This document shows, piece by piece, positions 52,788-64,000 of a stretch of 64,000 bases of DNA. The DNA comes from Neelides folsomi (Eukaryota; Arthropoda; Collembola; Neelipleona; Neelidae): NCBI GenBank assembly GCA_034687125.1, contig JAQGBZ010000047.1, positions 1 to 64,000 of the forward strand, given 5' to 3'. The translations under genes and the position numbers were made by a program. The notes beneath the pieces were generated by a model that worked only from the letters and a program-made list of their open reading frames with translations, was not told the origin of the DNA and did not search any database. Position 1 is the stretch's first letter. Every line of letters begins with the position of its first letter.

Positions 52788-55700
52788 TGCCGACTTCTTC
52801 CTCCGCCCGGACCGGTTTGGTCGGAGTGGTGAGGCGGAGTGGGCTGAGACTCTCCGATTCCCGGAACTTTTCCTCCCGGTCCGGGCCTGCGTCCTCCCTA
52901 ATTACCCCTCATCCCCAGTTAGGGTAACAATTAAGAGAGATGATTTGAATCATGTTACCCCGTCCGGAGGGTTGGCGGAGGCAAGTGGGAAGCAACAGTT
53001 TGGGATAATCAACGATGGAAATTGTCAACATCACTCGAGAATTCTTTCCATTTGGCAAGGGAAATGCGGGAGGTCGAGATGTTTAATTATGCAGAAATAC
53101 TACAAAAAAAACGACAAAAGAGGCATTGAAAAACTCGGGTGGGTCGGAGATCGGAAAATAAGGTAATTAAACATTCCTTTATGATTTCATCCTCCCAACA
53201 TTATTCTCCCTTATATTTGAAGTTTACTTCATAATTGAACTCAATTTCCATTTACTCATTTTCCCCACAAAGAGGAATATTTAATCAACTCAAAATTTCC
53301 ATTTTAAAGGAAGGAAATTCATCATTTTATGATTTAAAGTGTTAATTAAATGATGAGAACATTTCCATCACTATACAATAGATATGATGCCATTTATATA
53401 AAATATTAAAATATATTTTATATAAACATTGTATAATATATTACCCTTGTACAAGCTTACTTAATATAATATGTTATTTACCTAGAAATTCATAGTCGGA
53501 TCTTCTATAAATCATATTTAACAATTCGTATACATATGCACTTCTGTACAATCTTACAGGAATTATGTCATAATAACTCATACACTACATAAATCTTGAT
53601 CATTTAACATTTATCATTTAAGTTTTTAAATACATTTTTCTCTTCTGAATGCTTAAATTTTTAGTGGCCGGATGAAAATATCCAAGATATGTAATTATAT
53701 AGGAAATATTTATTATCCAAGATTAGATATATGTTATGCAATGCAGACTTTCATATTTATAAAGTAAATTATATTAATGTTCATATGAATACAGTATGGT
53801 ATAGAATATATTATATGGTAACTAACAAAGTTACAATAAGGGTCTAATACATTCCCATTATAAAAACCATAGATGTAATGGAGCTTATCTCAAAATGACA
53901 AAAGGAGTCTGAGAAGGTTTGGTTGGGAAGATCCGAGACAGTTTCACAATCCCCCTGTCAAAAGATCCTTCAGCTCAAAATAACGTTTGGGATGTTGAAC
54001 TTTTCTTATATGTAAAAGTACCTTAAATGTGTATTTATGTAAGTATGTATACCTATTATACTCTATGGTACATAAGATAAAAGTAATAAAAGTATAGTTT
54101 ATATGTACATAGTAATGGCATAGTAAGTAAGTACATTACATGCAAAAGACAGTAGAATAAGTATATGTTGTGCAGAAGACAGAACCAGCCTTTCGGTATG
54201 TAATTCCAAATGAACATGGAAGATTCGCTTTCCCTTCAAAGTCTCTTATAATGAAAGATTAAAGAAGATGTTTTATAGATGTTTTAAATATATGGACAAT
54301 TAAGTTATCATTATTTAGCATAAGGCGAATTTGGGAAACATGAAGACGTCTCATTAATTGAAATATGGAAGATCCTGAGGGGAAATGGGGAATTTAAGAT
54401 ATGACAGGCGGAATATCGAGGAGCGGAAATGGGATTTCTCCAACATCCATAATCTCTTCTTTTAAACTTAATGACGCTTCCAAACTTCCTTCTTAAATTA
54501 TTTTCAAAACTTTTAACTTTGAGAGAAAATTTTAAATATTTAATAAGATTTCCCTATACTAACTACATACTTGAATATGTAATATTATTGTAAATCTTAA
54601 ATGTGTGTAATCTACATTCATTCGCTATATTATTATTAAATCGTGTTCCATATGTATCTCAATGTTATTATTATATGACAATTTTATTAAATATGGATAA
54701 CGGACATTAGCCATGTGTTTTTGTTTTATCCAAAAATATGTTAGATGATATTTACCAGGTGAGTTACTTATGATTTATGGCTGAGATTAAAGTCCCTCGA
54801 GAGTAAAATTTGCTAGGAATGGGAATGGTGATAATTAGCCGTGTAATAATTATATTAAGGAAGTCTCCAACTTTGATCATCAATGAAGGCACGGGGCCGA
54901 GTTTTAAGTCTTGGGTTTAATGGCGGCGGAGGAGCGTGTAATCGGAGGGTTATTAAATATTTGTGGGATCTGAGATCTTTTGACCGACGGATGGCATGGC
55001 GCTGCTCCATCATTTCCGCTCCAACTTCTCTCCAACTCATCTTTGTCACCTTCGGGGGGAAATGACGTTGGTGGATGTCAAGGCACGTTAGTTCCACTCA
55101 ACTCAACCACTCAAATGGACCAATAAAGTTGAAAAAAAGTGGTAAGTTGAGACGACGCGAGTGGTTCATAACCTTCATACTTTTCATATTTACAGTATAC
55201 ATTTCATTCCAATGAATTGTAATAATATAGAGTACTATGTAACATGTGAGTCGGTGTCGATGCATATATCGGAATAACCGAATATTCGAGTGAAAATGAC
55301 CAAGTAGTTACCCAACTCATATTTAGTTGTTTAGGGATGGGAGAGTTACAAATTGGAAAGGTAAGAAGGCGTTTATTGAGATCTGTCTGTATTATGAATG
55401 TAGTTAATATTTGTTATATCTGTTCAGGTATTTACCATTGCACAGATATGTAGATGGGATGTTAGTTGAGATAGGGTGAAAACAAATTGAGTCGTTATTT
55501 GAGTTTACTGCGATTTCAAACTCTTCCGAAACCGCTCAATGACCCCCCCCCCCCATAGAATGTGAAAAAGAAATTGACGCGAATTGGATGTTAAAGTTGG
55601 GAAATTGTTGAGTCGGATGATCTTTCCCTATTATTTCCTATTCATTCCAACAAATGAGGAAAAAATTATAGGTACTTTTATTTTCCCTTTAGACCATGAA

Positions 55701-56978
55701 AAAATCGATTAAGAAAGCAAATAAATAATTATATAATACTTTTACATATGCATACTATAATAGGTATGTTGTATGTTATACCTATAGGAGCAGTGCTTTA
55801 CACTAGTATGCAAATACACACATACCTAGGTAGATATATGGAATACGTAAAATAGGAATCTTTCAAACTTTCAACATCAGAAATAAAGTTTGAATAATTG
55901 ATATTTGATACATCATAGTCATAACTGCATATTACGTAAGTTAGGCATTGAAAATATACCACTGATTTCACTCTACATATAAATACCATACATTGACTGT
56001 AGAGTACATTTTATAGTGAAAAATTAGAATGTATATTATATGTGACTATTGAAATTTACAATTGATAATATAATGAAATATTGTCAATATTTATGAGAGT
56101 GTCATTGACTTACAAATAAGTTGAACACATGGTGGATATAAAATAAATATCTCTTGAATAAATATGATTGAAATACCTTTCAAGAATTCACTCACTCAGG
56201 CCAATGCCCTGCTAACTAACATTGAAAAGGAATTATTAAAATTACAATTATTCAACCACCATCGAATCATGATTGATGTCATGCAATTTAACACTTAAAT
56301 AAATAACCCATTAAACTTCCAAACGATAAATAAATATTCGAGTATATTCCATCACACAACATTAAGGCAATATATATTTAAATTTAAATATTTTAAATAG
56401 AAGAAATAATCAAAAACTGCCATATTTACTTATTTGTTAGTTAAGAAGCCCAAAGATAAAATTCCTGGAAATGGAAATGGGTAGATATCAAAAACATTAA
56501 AATCATGTTTAAAGAGATAAAGCGTCCTGCTTAAGAAAAGGTAGCGCCGCGGTTGAAGCGATAAAAGTCCTGGTTAACGAGATAGAGAAAAGTTCAAAGA
56601 TTGTGGGAGAACTGAAGAAGAGCAGGTAAACCCGTAAACCCTGTGTTGATCGATATTCATTTCCACTTTGGATTGCGGTGGGGCCAGGTGGGGTGAGTCC
56701 CCCAATAAATTGCCATTTAACATTAAACTTCCACTATTCCATCCTCAGTGTTAAATTGGTTCAAATCCTTGAAGTTGAGTTAAAGTCAATTTAGTCAATC
56801 CGTGAGGGCAAAGAGAGAAAGTGCGGGAAATATCTCCGACTTTTCCTAAATTCCCCGGGAAGAGGTGCAAATTGGCTAAAACTGATATCATTCCGACAGC
56901 GTGGTTCGTCGGGTTGTTGTTGTTAAAACTTGTCCTTTGGCTGTCCTCCTGTCAAAGATCTCTGACGCAGAGTTGAAG
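52788..56978. other. Intergenic region between divergent genes, promoter-bearing
   Basis: The four-span gene starts at 52787 on minus and GALK2 at 56979 on plus, so both promoters should lie here. Bases 52790-53160 are GC-rich with open frames on both strands and are most likely 5'UTR/promoter sequence of the four-span gene. A run of 12 C lies at 55543-55554. The rest is AT-rich, with no gene seen. Confidence 0.55.
55543..55554 (+). repeat. 12-base C homopolymer
   Basis: The only long G/C homopolymer in the window, in AT-rich intergenic sequence upstream of GALK2. Such runs are prone to slippage and sequencing length error. Confidence 0.9.
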
Positions 56979-59920
56979 ATGAGTTCTTCCACCACATCGC
57001 TCCTTCAGCTCTTCCCTCTGAGTGGTTGGAAGGATGAAGACCGAATTGCTCGTGGGAAAGATCAACTCAGGAAGCTGAGGAACTTGAAGGAAGATTCCGG
57101 AGACGCCGCCGGAGAGCTTAAGCCTTTCCATGTTCGCGTTCCCGGCAGGTTCTTTTTTATTTAACATAAATCCCTTCCTGTAATTCTTGAGAGTGTGGAG
57201 ATCCATTTGGATGGATATCGGAGACCATTTATGTAATTCGTCTTCTCACCCAGGGTCAACATTATCGGAGAGCATATCGACTACTGCGGGTTCGGAGTTC
57301 TTCCAATGGCAATTGACCAAGACGTGTTCATCACTGCCCTAGTCGTCCCGAAAGGAAATGATGAGGAATCCAAGCTCATGCTTTGTAACCTGGACGAAGC
57401 ATATTCACAGTTTACATGCCACCTTGACAAAATCAGGTTTTTCATCTCATCCAGAATACCATTATAAATATTATAATTATGTAAATATGGAACCTTGCAC
57501 AAATTAAATATTCATAAATTGATATTAAACAATCATATCTTATGCATTTCTTGTCCAAATGCAGTTAGCTCAAAGAGAGCATAAAAGCTTTGATTTAGAA
57601 TTCCTCTTTTATTTGAATTTAGGGAAGTTTTGAATGAACGTGTCGTCGGGGAATCTCCACCGTGGTATATGTATTTCCTATGTGGAGCTTTGGGAGTATT
57701 GGAGCGGAAGGAAGGAGGTCGAATGGCCATGGATGTTTATGCGGTCGTTGATGGATGTGTCCCGCCAAGAGCTGGGCTCTCCAGTTCAAGTGCCCTCGTG
57801 GTGTCTGGAGCCATTACGACCCTCATGGCACTCAATGTACTTTTCATATCAAAATGGCATTTATCGGGAAATGAGTGATGGATGAGAGGAGATGAATAAA
57901 ATATTAATTTCCCCTTCAACAAACTTCCTCTTTTGTTTAGGAAAACATGGAGAAGAAGGAATTGGCTGAGCTTTGCGCCAAAAGCGAACGATTCATCGGC
58001 ACCCAAGGCGGCGGAATGGACCAAGCCATTACCATTTTGGCAACTCGAGGTTCAATTCTTTCCCATTATTTTATTTATTCCCAACAAACAATTTATGGGT
58101 CTTCAGATCCCAAGGGGGAAATTCCTTCCTCCTTCCCCACCTTTCCCCTCCATTGAATTAAACTGGGTATTTACATAAATGGATATGCAGGGTCAGCTCT
58201 CAACATTGAGTTCGTTCCGAGATTGAGTTGGGATGTTGTGGGGCTTCCTGATGCGGCTGTTTTCATCATTGCCAACAGCTTGGTGGAGGCAAACAAAGCA
58301 GCGAGCTCGCTGTACAACAATCGCGTTGCTGAGTGTCGCATCTCCGCATGGTTGTTGGCAAAGAAAGTCGGAGTCCCTTGGTTGGGGTTGACCAAACTCC
58401 GGGAGCTCCAACTCAAACTTTCCTACGACCACAAGGCAATGGTCAAGTTGATGAATGAGACCTTGCGACAAGAGCCATACTCACTCGATGAAGTAATATT
58501 CCTTTCATCTTTCATTCATCATATCTCATTCCCCCTCATTGTAGATTGCCCAAGAGTTAGAGATTGGAGTGGAGGAACTCGCCAACGACCCGCTGCTCCA
58601 GAAGATCAAACTCCCCAACGGGGAATGGGAAAAATTTAAGATTTTTCAGAGATGCAAGCACGTGTTGCAAGGTATGGCTAAAAGCATTCATCCATCATCC
58701 GCTGAGGAAATGAAATGATCTGGAGATGATGCGAGATCTATAGAAGATGTCTTCTTTTTTGACAGAGGCGGGGCGAGTGGAGGAGTTCAGATCTCTGAGC
58801 GAAAGTTGTTTGTTGAGCGGCTCTGGGAACAATGATGGGATCCTCCGTCAATTGGGTAATTTAATGAATGATAGTCACCGGAGCCTGGCAGAGCTTTTCG
58901 AATGTTCAGCTCAACGATTGGATATTCTGGTTGGGATCTCTCAGGATATTTGCTTCGGAGCCAGATTGACCGGGGCCGGGTAAGAAAATGACCCAACCAA
59001 ATTCCTCCATGTATAAATCAATTCACTTTGGTTCGATTCCTCTCTTTATTGCCTATTTATCATGAGGGTAAATGGACCTGGTTTTAAATTTATTTACTAC
59101 CCGGACTAAATTAACATTTTTAAATGTCTATGGGCAAAGAGAAAGAGAGCGAGAGTTAGAAATGTAAACAATTTCGAGGAACTCATGAAATGTAACTTTT
59201 CAATGCTGGTTTGTATTTGAACACTCGTCTTTGTTGATCTCATGCTCTCCGGCAAAAGTTCCTTTATGTCGGGAACGCCCGAGTGGTTGACCATACAAAA
59301 TGAAGTCTATTGGTAAAAGATAAATAGGAGGAACCTTCCAGGCCTCCTTTTTTTATCTGCGCACTCAACACGCATCAGACAGATGAATGAACAAGGGGAA
59401 AGAAGGGTCACAATTCATGAATATGAAAATATGGAAAGATCTTGGGAAAGTAAATGGAAAACTTGGAGCTCTTTGAAGTCGGGAATTAAAAAGCAATCAT
59501 TACAACATTAACTATATACAAAATCCCTCATTAAAATATGCTAATTTACCTTGTGCTCCCTTTAATTGACTTTTAATTGACCTCACCCAAGAATGTATAA
59601 AATCAATGAAAAATTGAACATCAAACCAGAGTGACTAATTTGAATTAAGCCCTGAACCCTCATTTTAAAAAATAATCAAAATGATTTACATTTTACATAT
59701 CACATATATGTACATGCAGGAACTGATAATAAACCTTTATATTTTCAGGTGGGGAGGTTGTATGGTGGCCCTTTTGAAAAAGTCCCAGGTCTCTGATTAC
59801 ATGAATCGCGTAAAAAGGGAATATTACGAGCCGCTGCATGGGATCTCCGAAATTGAAAAGCACGTTTTTGTTACTCAACCTGGAAGTGGAGCTGCTGTGT
59901 ACATGGAACTCCCATTGTAA
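56979..59920 (+). CDS. GALK2: N-acetylgalactosamine kinase / galactokinase 2 (GHMP kinase)
   Basis: Cytosolic kinase that phosphorylates GalNAc (or galactose) at C1 using ATP. Eight exons: 56979-57148, 57254-57436, 57623-57836, 57941-58049, 58191-58492, 58545-58671, 58766-58979 and 59749-59920 (TAA), all in phase, 496 residues (human about 458). Motifs: galactokinase signature [14 protein letters not shown] at about 56-69; GHMP ATP-binding loop [14 protein letters not shown] around 165-178; catalytic base Asp216 in [10 protein letters not shown]-terminal GHMP motif RLTGAGWGGCMVA near 434-446. [10 protein letters not shown] and NEERL-type helices also match GALK2 rather than GALK1. The frame is open upstream to 56901 without an ATG and a CAG acceptor ends at 56900, so an upstream exon could extend the N-terminus. 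It is convergent with PLD. Confidence 0.95.
58980..59748 (+). other. GALK2 last intron
   Basis: A 769-base intron splitting the C-terminal GAGWGG motif, with donor GG/GTAAGA and acceptor TTTTCAG. The other six GALK2 introns are only about 50-190 bases. No repeat or gene was recognised in it; the GGTTCGATTCC at 59028 is not part of a tRNA. Confidence 0.75.
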
Positions 59921-60853
59921 AACTGTCCAACTCCTAACAATGCATAGTAATGCATAAATCAAAGTGCTAAAAGTTCCTGTCTATTATACTAATATACATT
60001 CTTTAATAATCAATACATTTGTATGGTACACCATGGTTTATAATATTAATAATATAATATCACATAAAAATGTTTTTTACCGATTTATTCTTTTGAGAGA
60101 TTGAGTCGTATTTATTCTATTAATCCTTTTATGTATATTTGAACAAGAATAATTTCGTTTTAGATTTAGGAAGAATTTCCATACACTTCAATCATTTCAA
60201 AACAAAAGCTATGTATCTTAAAATATCTTTATAAAATCTTGACAAATTTCGAGGAGTCTTTACTTTGGTTTTCAGGGGGAATATCAATAAATAGTAATAT
60301 TTTTCATTTACTTATATAAAAGGGTTCAAAGGGATGTAATACTATATCAGATTGTAAATAAGTATGCTAGTGATAAAATATTAATAGGTATTGTAATTGT
60401 AGATAATAATGAGCTTATTCATAAACACAGCATTGCATTGAAAGGTAAAACATTATGTAATATGTTAAATTTGTATTGAAAATAATGCATTTTGGTAACA
60501 AATCAAGTTCAACTGCAGTTTACAAAATTATAATAAATTTACTAACTTAACTTGTTTAAAGTTTTTAAAAGCATATATTTACTTATAACCTAACCTAATA
60601 AACTAATCTATTATTGAAACATTATCATTTTATGCAAAAACTAAATTCAAACGAACAGAATTTAAGTTGGAGCTCTCCAATTACCATATAAATATTACTT
60701 TGCATCAATATTTATACATATAAAAAAATTCTGCGTTTTTCAATAAAATGCACTCTCATTGGATTGAATGGTTAAAAGTAAAAATGAAAGCCAGCTGTCG
60801 TTTTTCCTTTAAATCATTCAATCTTAAAGTAATCTAAAGTTAAAATTGGGCCC
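59921..60853. other. Convergent intergenic gap, GALK2 and PLD 3' ends
   Basis: AT-rich stretch of 0.93 kb with the 3'UTRs of both genes. An AATAAA at 60286-60291 may be the GALK2 polyadenylation signal. Minus-strand AATAAA motifs near 60084 and 60110 could belong to PLD. No coding content. Confidence 0.5.
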
Positions 60854-63800
60854 TTAGGTCCATAAAGACGTTGGCATTAAAGCTTCCTTTGTCCCTGTCT
60901 TTGGCTGCAAGTCAACTTCATCTTGAAGAAACTTAAGTGGGAGCATCACAAGATGACCCTAAACATTTAATATAAAATCAAAACATGGAAAAAATCTTCC
61001 GTTAAATATTAAAATGCATTTATGAGAAATTTACCTTTATGTTTTTTAAAAGCGACCGAGCTGCGACTGAATCTGTTTGACTCAGCGAGTGCATATTTTG
61101 AAAATCTCTAAGATGATTGAAACTCGTACAACGATCCGATGGAATGCAATGGAATACCTAAATTCATACATAGAAATTTACATTTAAAAAGCATCGAATA
61201 AAAAAATATGTCATTTGAATGTTAAAGGTATCTTGACGTACTTTATCGTAAATGTCAGTATTTAGCAAAGCTCTCTGAAGCCAAACGTTTTTATAAAAGT
61301 CTTCACTGATCGGATCCCGGATGTCAATTTGAGTGTCGTTGAATAATCCTAAATGTTCTCGGAAAAGGTTCATTCGGAGCGTGTGGCCCAATTTACCAGC
61401 TTTGTATTTCACTCCGTTCATCACAGAATCAATAAATTGTTCATCCTACATAGAAACATTAAATTTTAACAATAAAGTTAATTTTAACATTTTATTAAAA
61501 CCTCTCACAATATACATAGAGTATCTGCATAACTACGTGATAGATATTTAGTTACATACTTCTAAAATGACTGCCACTTCCGAATCTCTTTTTCCAATTA
61601 AACTCCGATCGTTTATATTCGCCGATCCACAAATGACCAAATTATCGTCCACAATCATGAGTTTTGAATGGACGTAGATGAGTTCTGTGACCAAGTCACC
61701 GTGAAGTTCAGAATGAGTTCTGAGTCCATGGAAAGTTATGAACTTTGAAGGGTCGTCGATCCCTTGCTCAGCGAGTTTGGGAATAAGTGAATGCTTGTCC
61801 CTATCAAAATAATAAATCAAATCTCATTCAATTAGCTATAATAAAAGAATTCATTTAGGTAATCGTAAATCTCTATATATCTAATGTAGTATAATAAATA
61901 TTGACCTGCATATGGATGAATAATTCCAACTGGTAATCGTGTGAATTGCAATTCCTCGACTTGTACCAACTTCCCCTTCAAATCCCGGCAAGAGTGGGAT
62001 GACAATGAAAACTCGGAATGTTTTATTTTCCCTAAATTAATTCAAATATATTGATTTTAAGCAATTTAGGAAGGGGAGGATTAATTTGGTTCTTTTCACC
62101 TGTGAGCACGAATTATCCTTTGAAAAAGGGCTTCCCCGATTCTGTTTTGCACTGGTGAGTTCATCCTCATTGTCGATGGAGCATCAGCCATATTCAAAGT
62201 GATGAAAAATTGGTTTTCAATGTAAACGTAATGCTTCGCATTCTCAATAGCACTCACATACGCTTGCTGGATGGAATCTTCAATGATATTGATCCCACAA
62301 CTCCACTTGGAAACACTACGTAATACCTAATTAGAATTAAATTAGAATTCAAAATAAGTTAAATTATAATTGGAAATCCGGAAATGCATAAAGTAAATTA
62401 CTTGGGCCGTGACTTGACTCTGTTTGGCGCCTGAGAGCAACACCGGTGGGACGTTTTCGTTTCGAAAATCATAAGATTTGGGTAATAAGTAAGGATATGC
62501 AACATTTGCCCTCGCTTTCTCATCCTAAAACATTTTCATATTTAGGAACAATTCAACGAATTTGCTAATTAATTAAACAATTAATAAAATGATAATCAAA
62601 TAATGTATGATTGAAAAGAGAACAAAGTGTTTTACCTTCACAGCATTCCACCTTTGTCTAGAAAATAAATAAAATGGTTAAAATTTATTAATTCATTTAA
62701 TAGATTTTGCAATTAAATTATCAATGAATTAACAAATAACATTAAGTAAAATGTTTGATTACATAAAGTGTCTGGCAACATCCCTAGCAGCATTTCCTTG
62801 GACCAAAACGCCAATGTCGTGCCAAGGCATTCTCGGAGTGGTCGATCGATCCACCAAATCTAAAAAGTGTCAACAATGTGTTGTAGTTCATTCAAATGAA
62901 GTTCTAATTACTATTTACTGTTCAATACCTACAGGGATCATCAAAATAATAATTCACTTCAATTCACCTGTAAAGGGGGATTCCAAGTCAACAAAGTCTT
63001 TGACGATGAAGTTCGTGTAATCTTTGCCAATCCAGAGTTTCGAAGACCCCTGGAGGCCGTTGAGTGTGACTTCCCTCATGGAAATGGCTCGCTGGTATTT
63101 AACCGACCGTTTCTTCCTTGGTCTAATCAAGGAAAGAAAAAACAAATGATTCCAATTTACCAGAGTGGTTCCAAATTGTAAAATGATGAATTTGCTCCAA
63201 TTCCCCAAATTGTCTCACAATTCGATTAATCCACGGAAATGAATCAAACGAGATACGATCTCTATATAACTACAAATAATTGATCTTATCGGTGCATATT
63301 AGAAAGAATGAGGATTCATCAAAGAGAGAACATTTGAGTGATAGTAAAAAGTATGAAATGGTTTTATACTTTTTCTCTTTCCGATCGACCATTTCCTCAG
63401 TGGATTTCAATTTCTCATCCAAGTCGGAAGGTTCAGTGAAGCTTTTCTTGGACTCATCTTCTGAGAATCTTCCCTTGTCAGTCTCATCGACATCTTCTTC
63501 GTGATCGTTGGATTCGCTGGATCCTTTCCTTCTCAAATGCTTTCCAATCCATTCCCGCCCATCCACCTTCAACCCGCGTGACACTTTGGTCATTTTTCTG
63601 ATAATGTTTTTTCGTCGACCAGTCGGTGGCGTTTCACCTAACATAAGTTTAGGTCAAATTTTTGGAATAATCCAATATTCTTATTCATACTCAAATAAAA
63701 AGCACAACAAGCTACTATCTGTAATTAGACTAATTAGTAATTACATACAATTACATTTACAATTGAATCTACACTTAAAATTGTAATCAGTCCTTAAAAC

Positions 63801-63952
63801 CTTTTAATGGTGTTTTGGTTTCTTGTACATTTTGGTTTTCGTCCTCCTCTGAGAAATTATCTCCCGATTCAAAAGAGCGATCTTTCCCATTTGGTAACGA
63901 CGAATCGTCTGACTCTCTCACAGTTTCGCTTTCACTCGTGTAACTCACCATT
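60854..63952 (-). CDS. PLD1: Phospholipase D1/2-type enzyme, C-terminal part (5' end beyond window)
   Basis: Hydrolyses phosphatidylcholine to phosphatidic acid and choline on endomembranes. Twelve exons join in phase: 63801-63952, 63370-63637, 62968-63122, 62763-62859, 62636-62657, 62402-62524, 62100-62326, 61906-62031, 61560-61800, 61242-61445, 61035-61157 and 60854-60958 (TAA), 613 residues. The first two exons encode an acidic/Ser-rich then basic loop. Next come [33 protein letters not shown] and [15 protein letters not shown], then [11 protein letters not shown] and [11 protein letters not shown]. The second HKD site is HSKLMIVD followed by GSANINDRS and [12 protein letters not shown]. 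The tail [13 protein letters not shown] matches the conserved PLD1/2 C-terminus that is needed for activity. The first exon begins in phase 1 after an acceptor, so PX, PH and the first HKD site lie right of the window. PLD1 versus PLD2 cannot be decided for an invertebrate. Confidence 0.95.
62636..62657 (-). other. PLD1: 22-base PLD micro-exon
   Basis: This exon supplies one base of a split Ile codon plus QRWNAVK, between acceptor TTTCTAG and donor AAG/GTAAAA. Its reading frame and sequence match the RHFIQRWN segment conserved in PLD1/2. Without it the frame would shift, so it should be constitutive. Confidence 0.85.
63370..63952 (-). other. PLD1: PLD loop-region exons
   Basis: Two exons encode the variable insert between the two HKD halves. 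The first (63801-63952) is acidic and Ser-rich ([13 protein letters not shown]). The second (63370-63637) is mixed-charge, with basic [18 protein letters not shown] followed by acidic [11 protein letters not shown]. Vertebrate PLD1 has its regulatory loop here. The weak donor GTTTTA at 63800 and donor GTATAA at 63369 make alternative splicing possible. Confidence 0.6.
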
Positions 63953-64000
63953 CTAATAAATGAAAATGAATTAAATGAGATAAATTTGAGAAACAATTAA

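Noticed and set aside
52723-53166. 147-codon plus-strand open frame, the longest outside the assigned genes
   Set aside because: It overlaps the four-span gene's first exon on the opposite strand and the GC-rich leader beyond it. The peptide has no recognised domain and no splice partner. The minus-strand reading explains the overlap better, though a plus-strand exon cannot be fully excluded.
54855-55097. Overlapping open frames on both strands upstream of GALK2
   Set aside because: Both strands are open because of local GC content; neither peptide resembles a known protein or splices to GALK2.
59028-59042. GGTTCGATTCC resembling a tRNA B box
   Set aside because: There is no matching A box, no acceptor stem and no anticodon arm in the surrounding 90 bases.

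Overview
The window is AT-rich, intron-rich eukaryotic DNA from an invertebrate animal, probably an arthropod. The evidence is the gene set: Shank, an AEBP2/Jing-type PRC2 cofactor, TAF11, a LAPTM-like four-span membrane protein, GALK2 and a PLD1/2-type phospholipase D. GT-AG introns are mostly short and AT-rich. There is also a decayed PIF/Harbinger DNA transposon and several foldback elements. A crustacean such as a copepod would fit, but that is only an impression. I see no bacterial genes, CRISPR arrays, rRNA or convincing tRNA.

Layout, left to right. (1) 228-10182, minus: Shank, 11 coding exons joined in phase. They give SPN/ubiquitin-like, ankyrin, SH3, PDZ and the start of the proline-rich tail; the C-terminus lies left of base 1. 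(2) 10.2-34.3 kb: about 24 kb with no recognisable gene. It may hold Shank 5'UTR exons and regulatory DNA, plus a 154-bp foldback element and a GC-rich island near 28.1-28.45 kb. (3) 34305-38168, minus: AEBP2/Jing, 7 exons. (4) 38914-39814, plus: TAF11, 4 exons, divergent from AEBP2 with about 0.75 kb between the start codons. (5) 40812-52787, minus: four-span LAPTM-like gene, 7 exons. Its first coding exon sits 10.4 kb from the second, and the PIF/Harbinger element lies in that intron. (6) 56979-59920, plus: GALK2, 8 exons. (7) 60854-63952, minus: C-terminal part of phospholipase D, 12 exons including one of 22 bp; the gene continues past the right edge.

The genes are housekeeping, chromatin, membrane-trafficking, sugar-metabolism and synaptic-scaffold genes. 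They are neighbours and do not form a functional cluster. AEBP2/TAF11 is a head-to-head pair; TAF11/four-span gene and GALK2/PLD are tail-to-tail pairs. All exon models were built by hand from splice-site phase and family resemblance. I found no clear novel multi-gene system. The more interesting points are the internally deleted Harbinger element, the TA-flanked hairpin elements, the far-upstream first exon of the four-span gene, and the PLD micro-exon.
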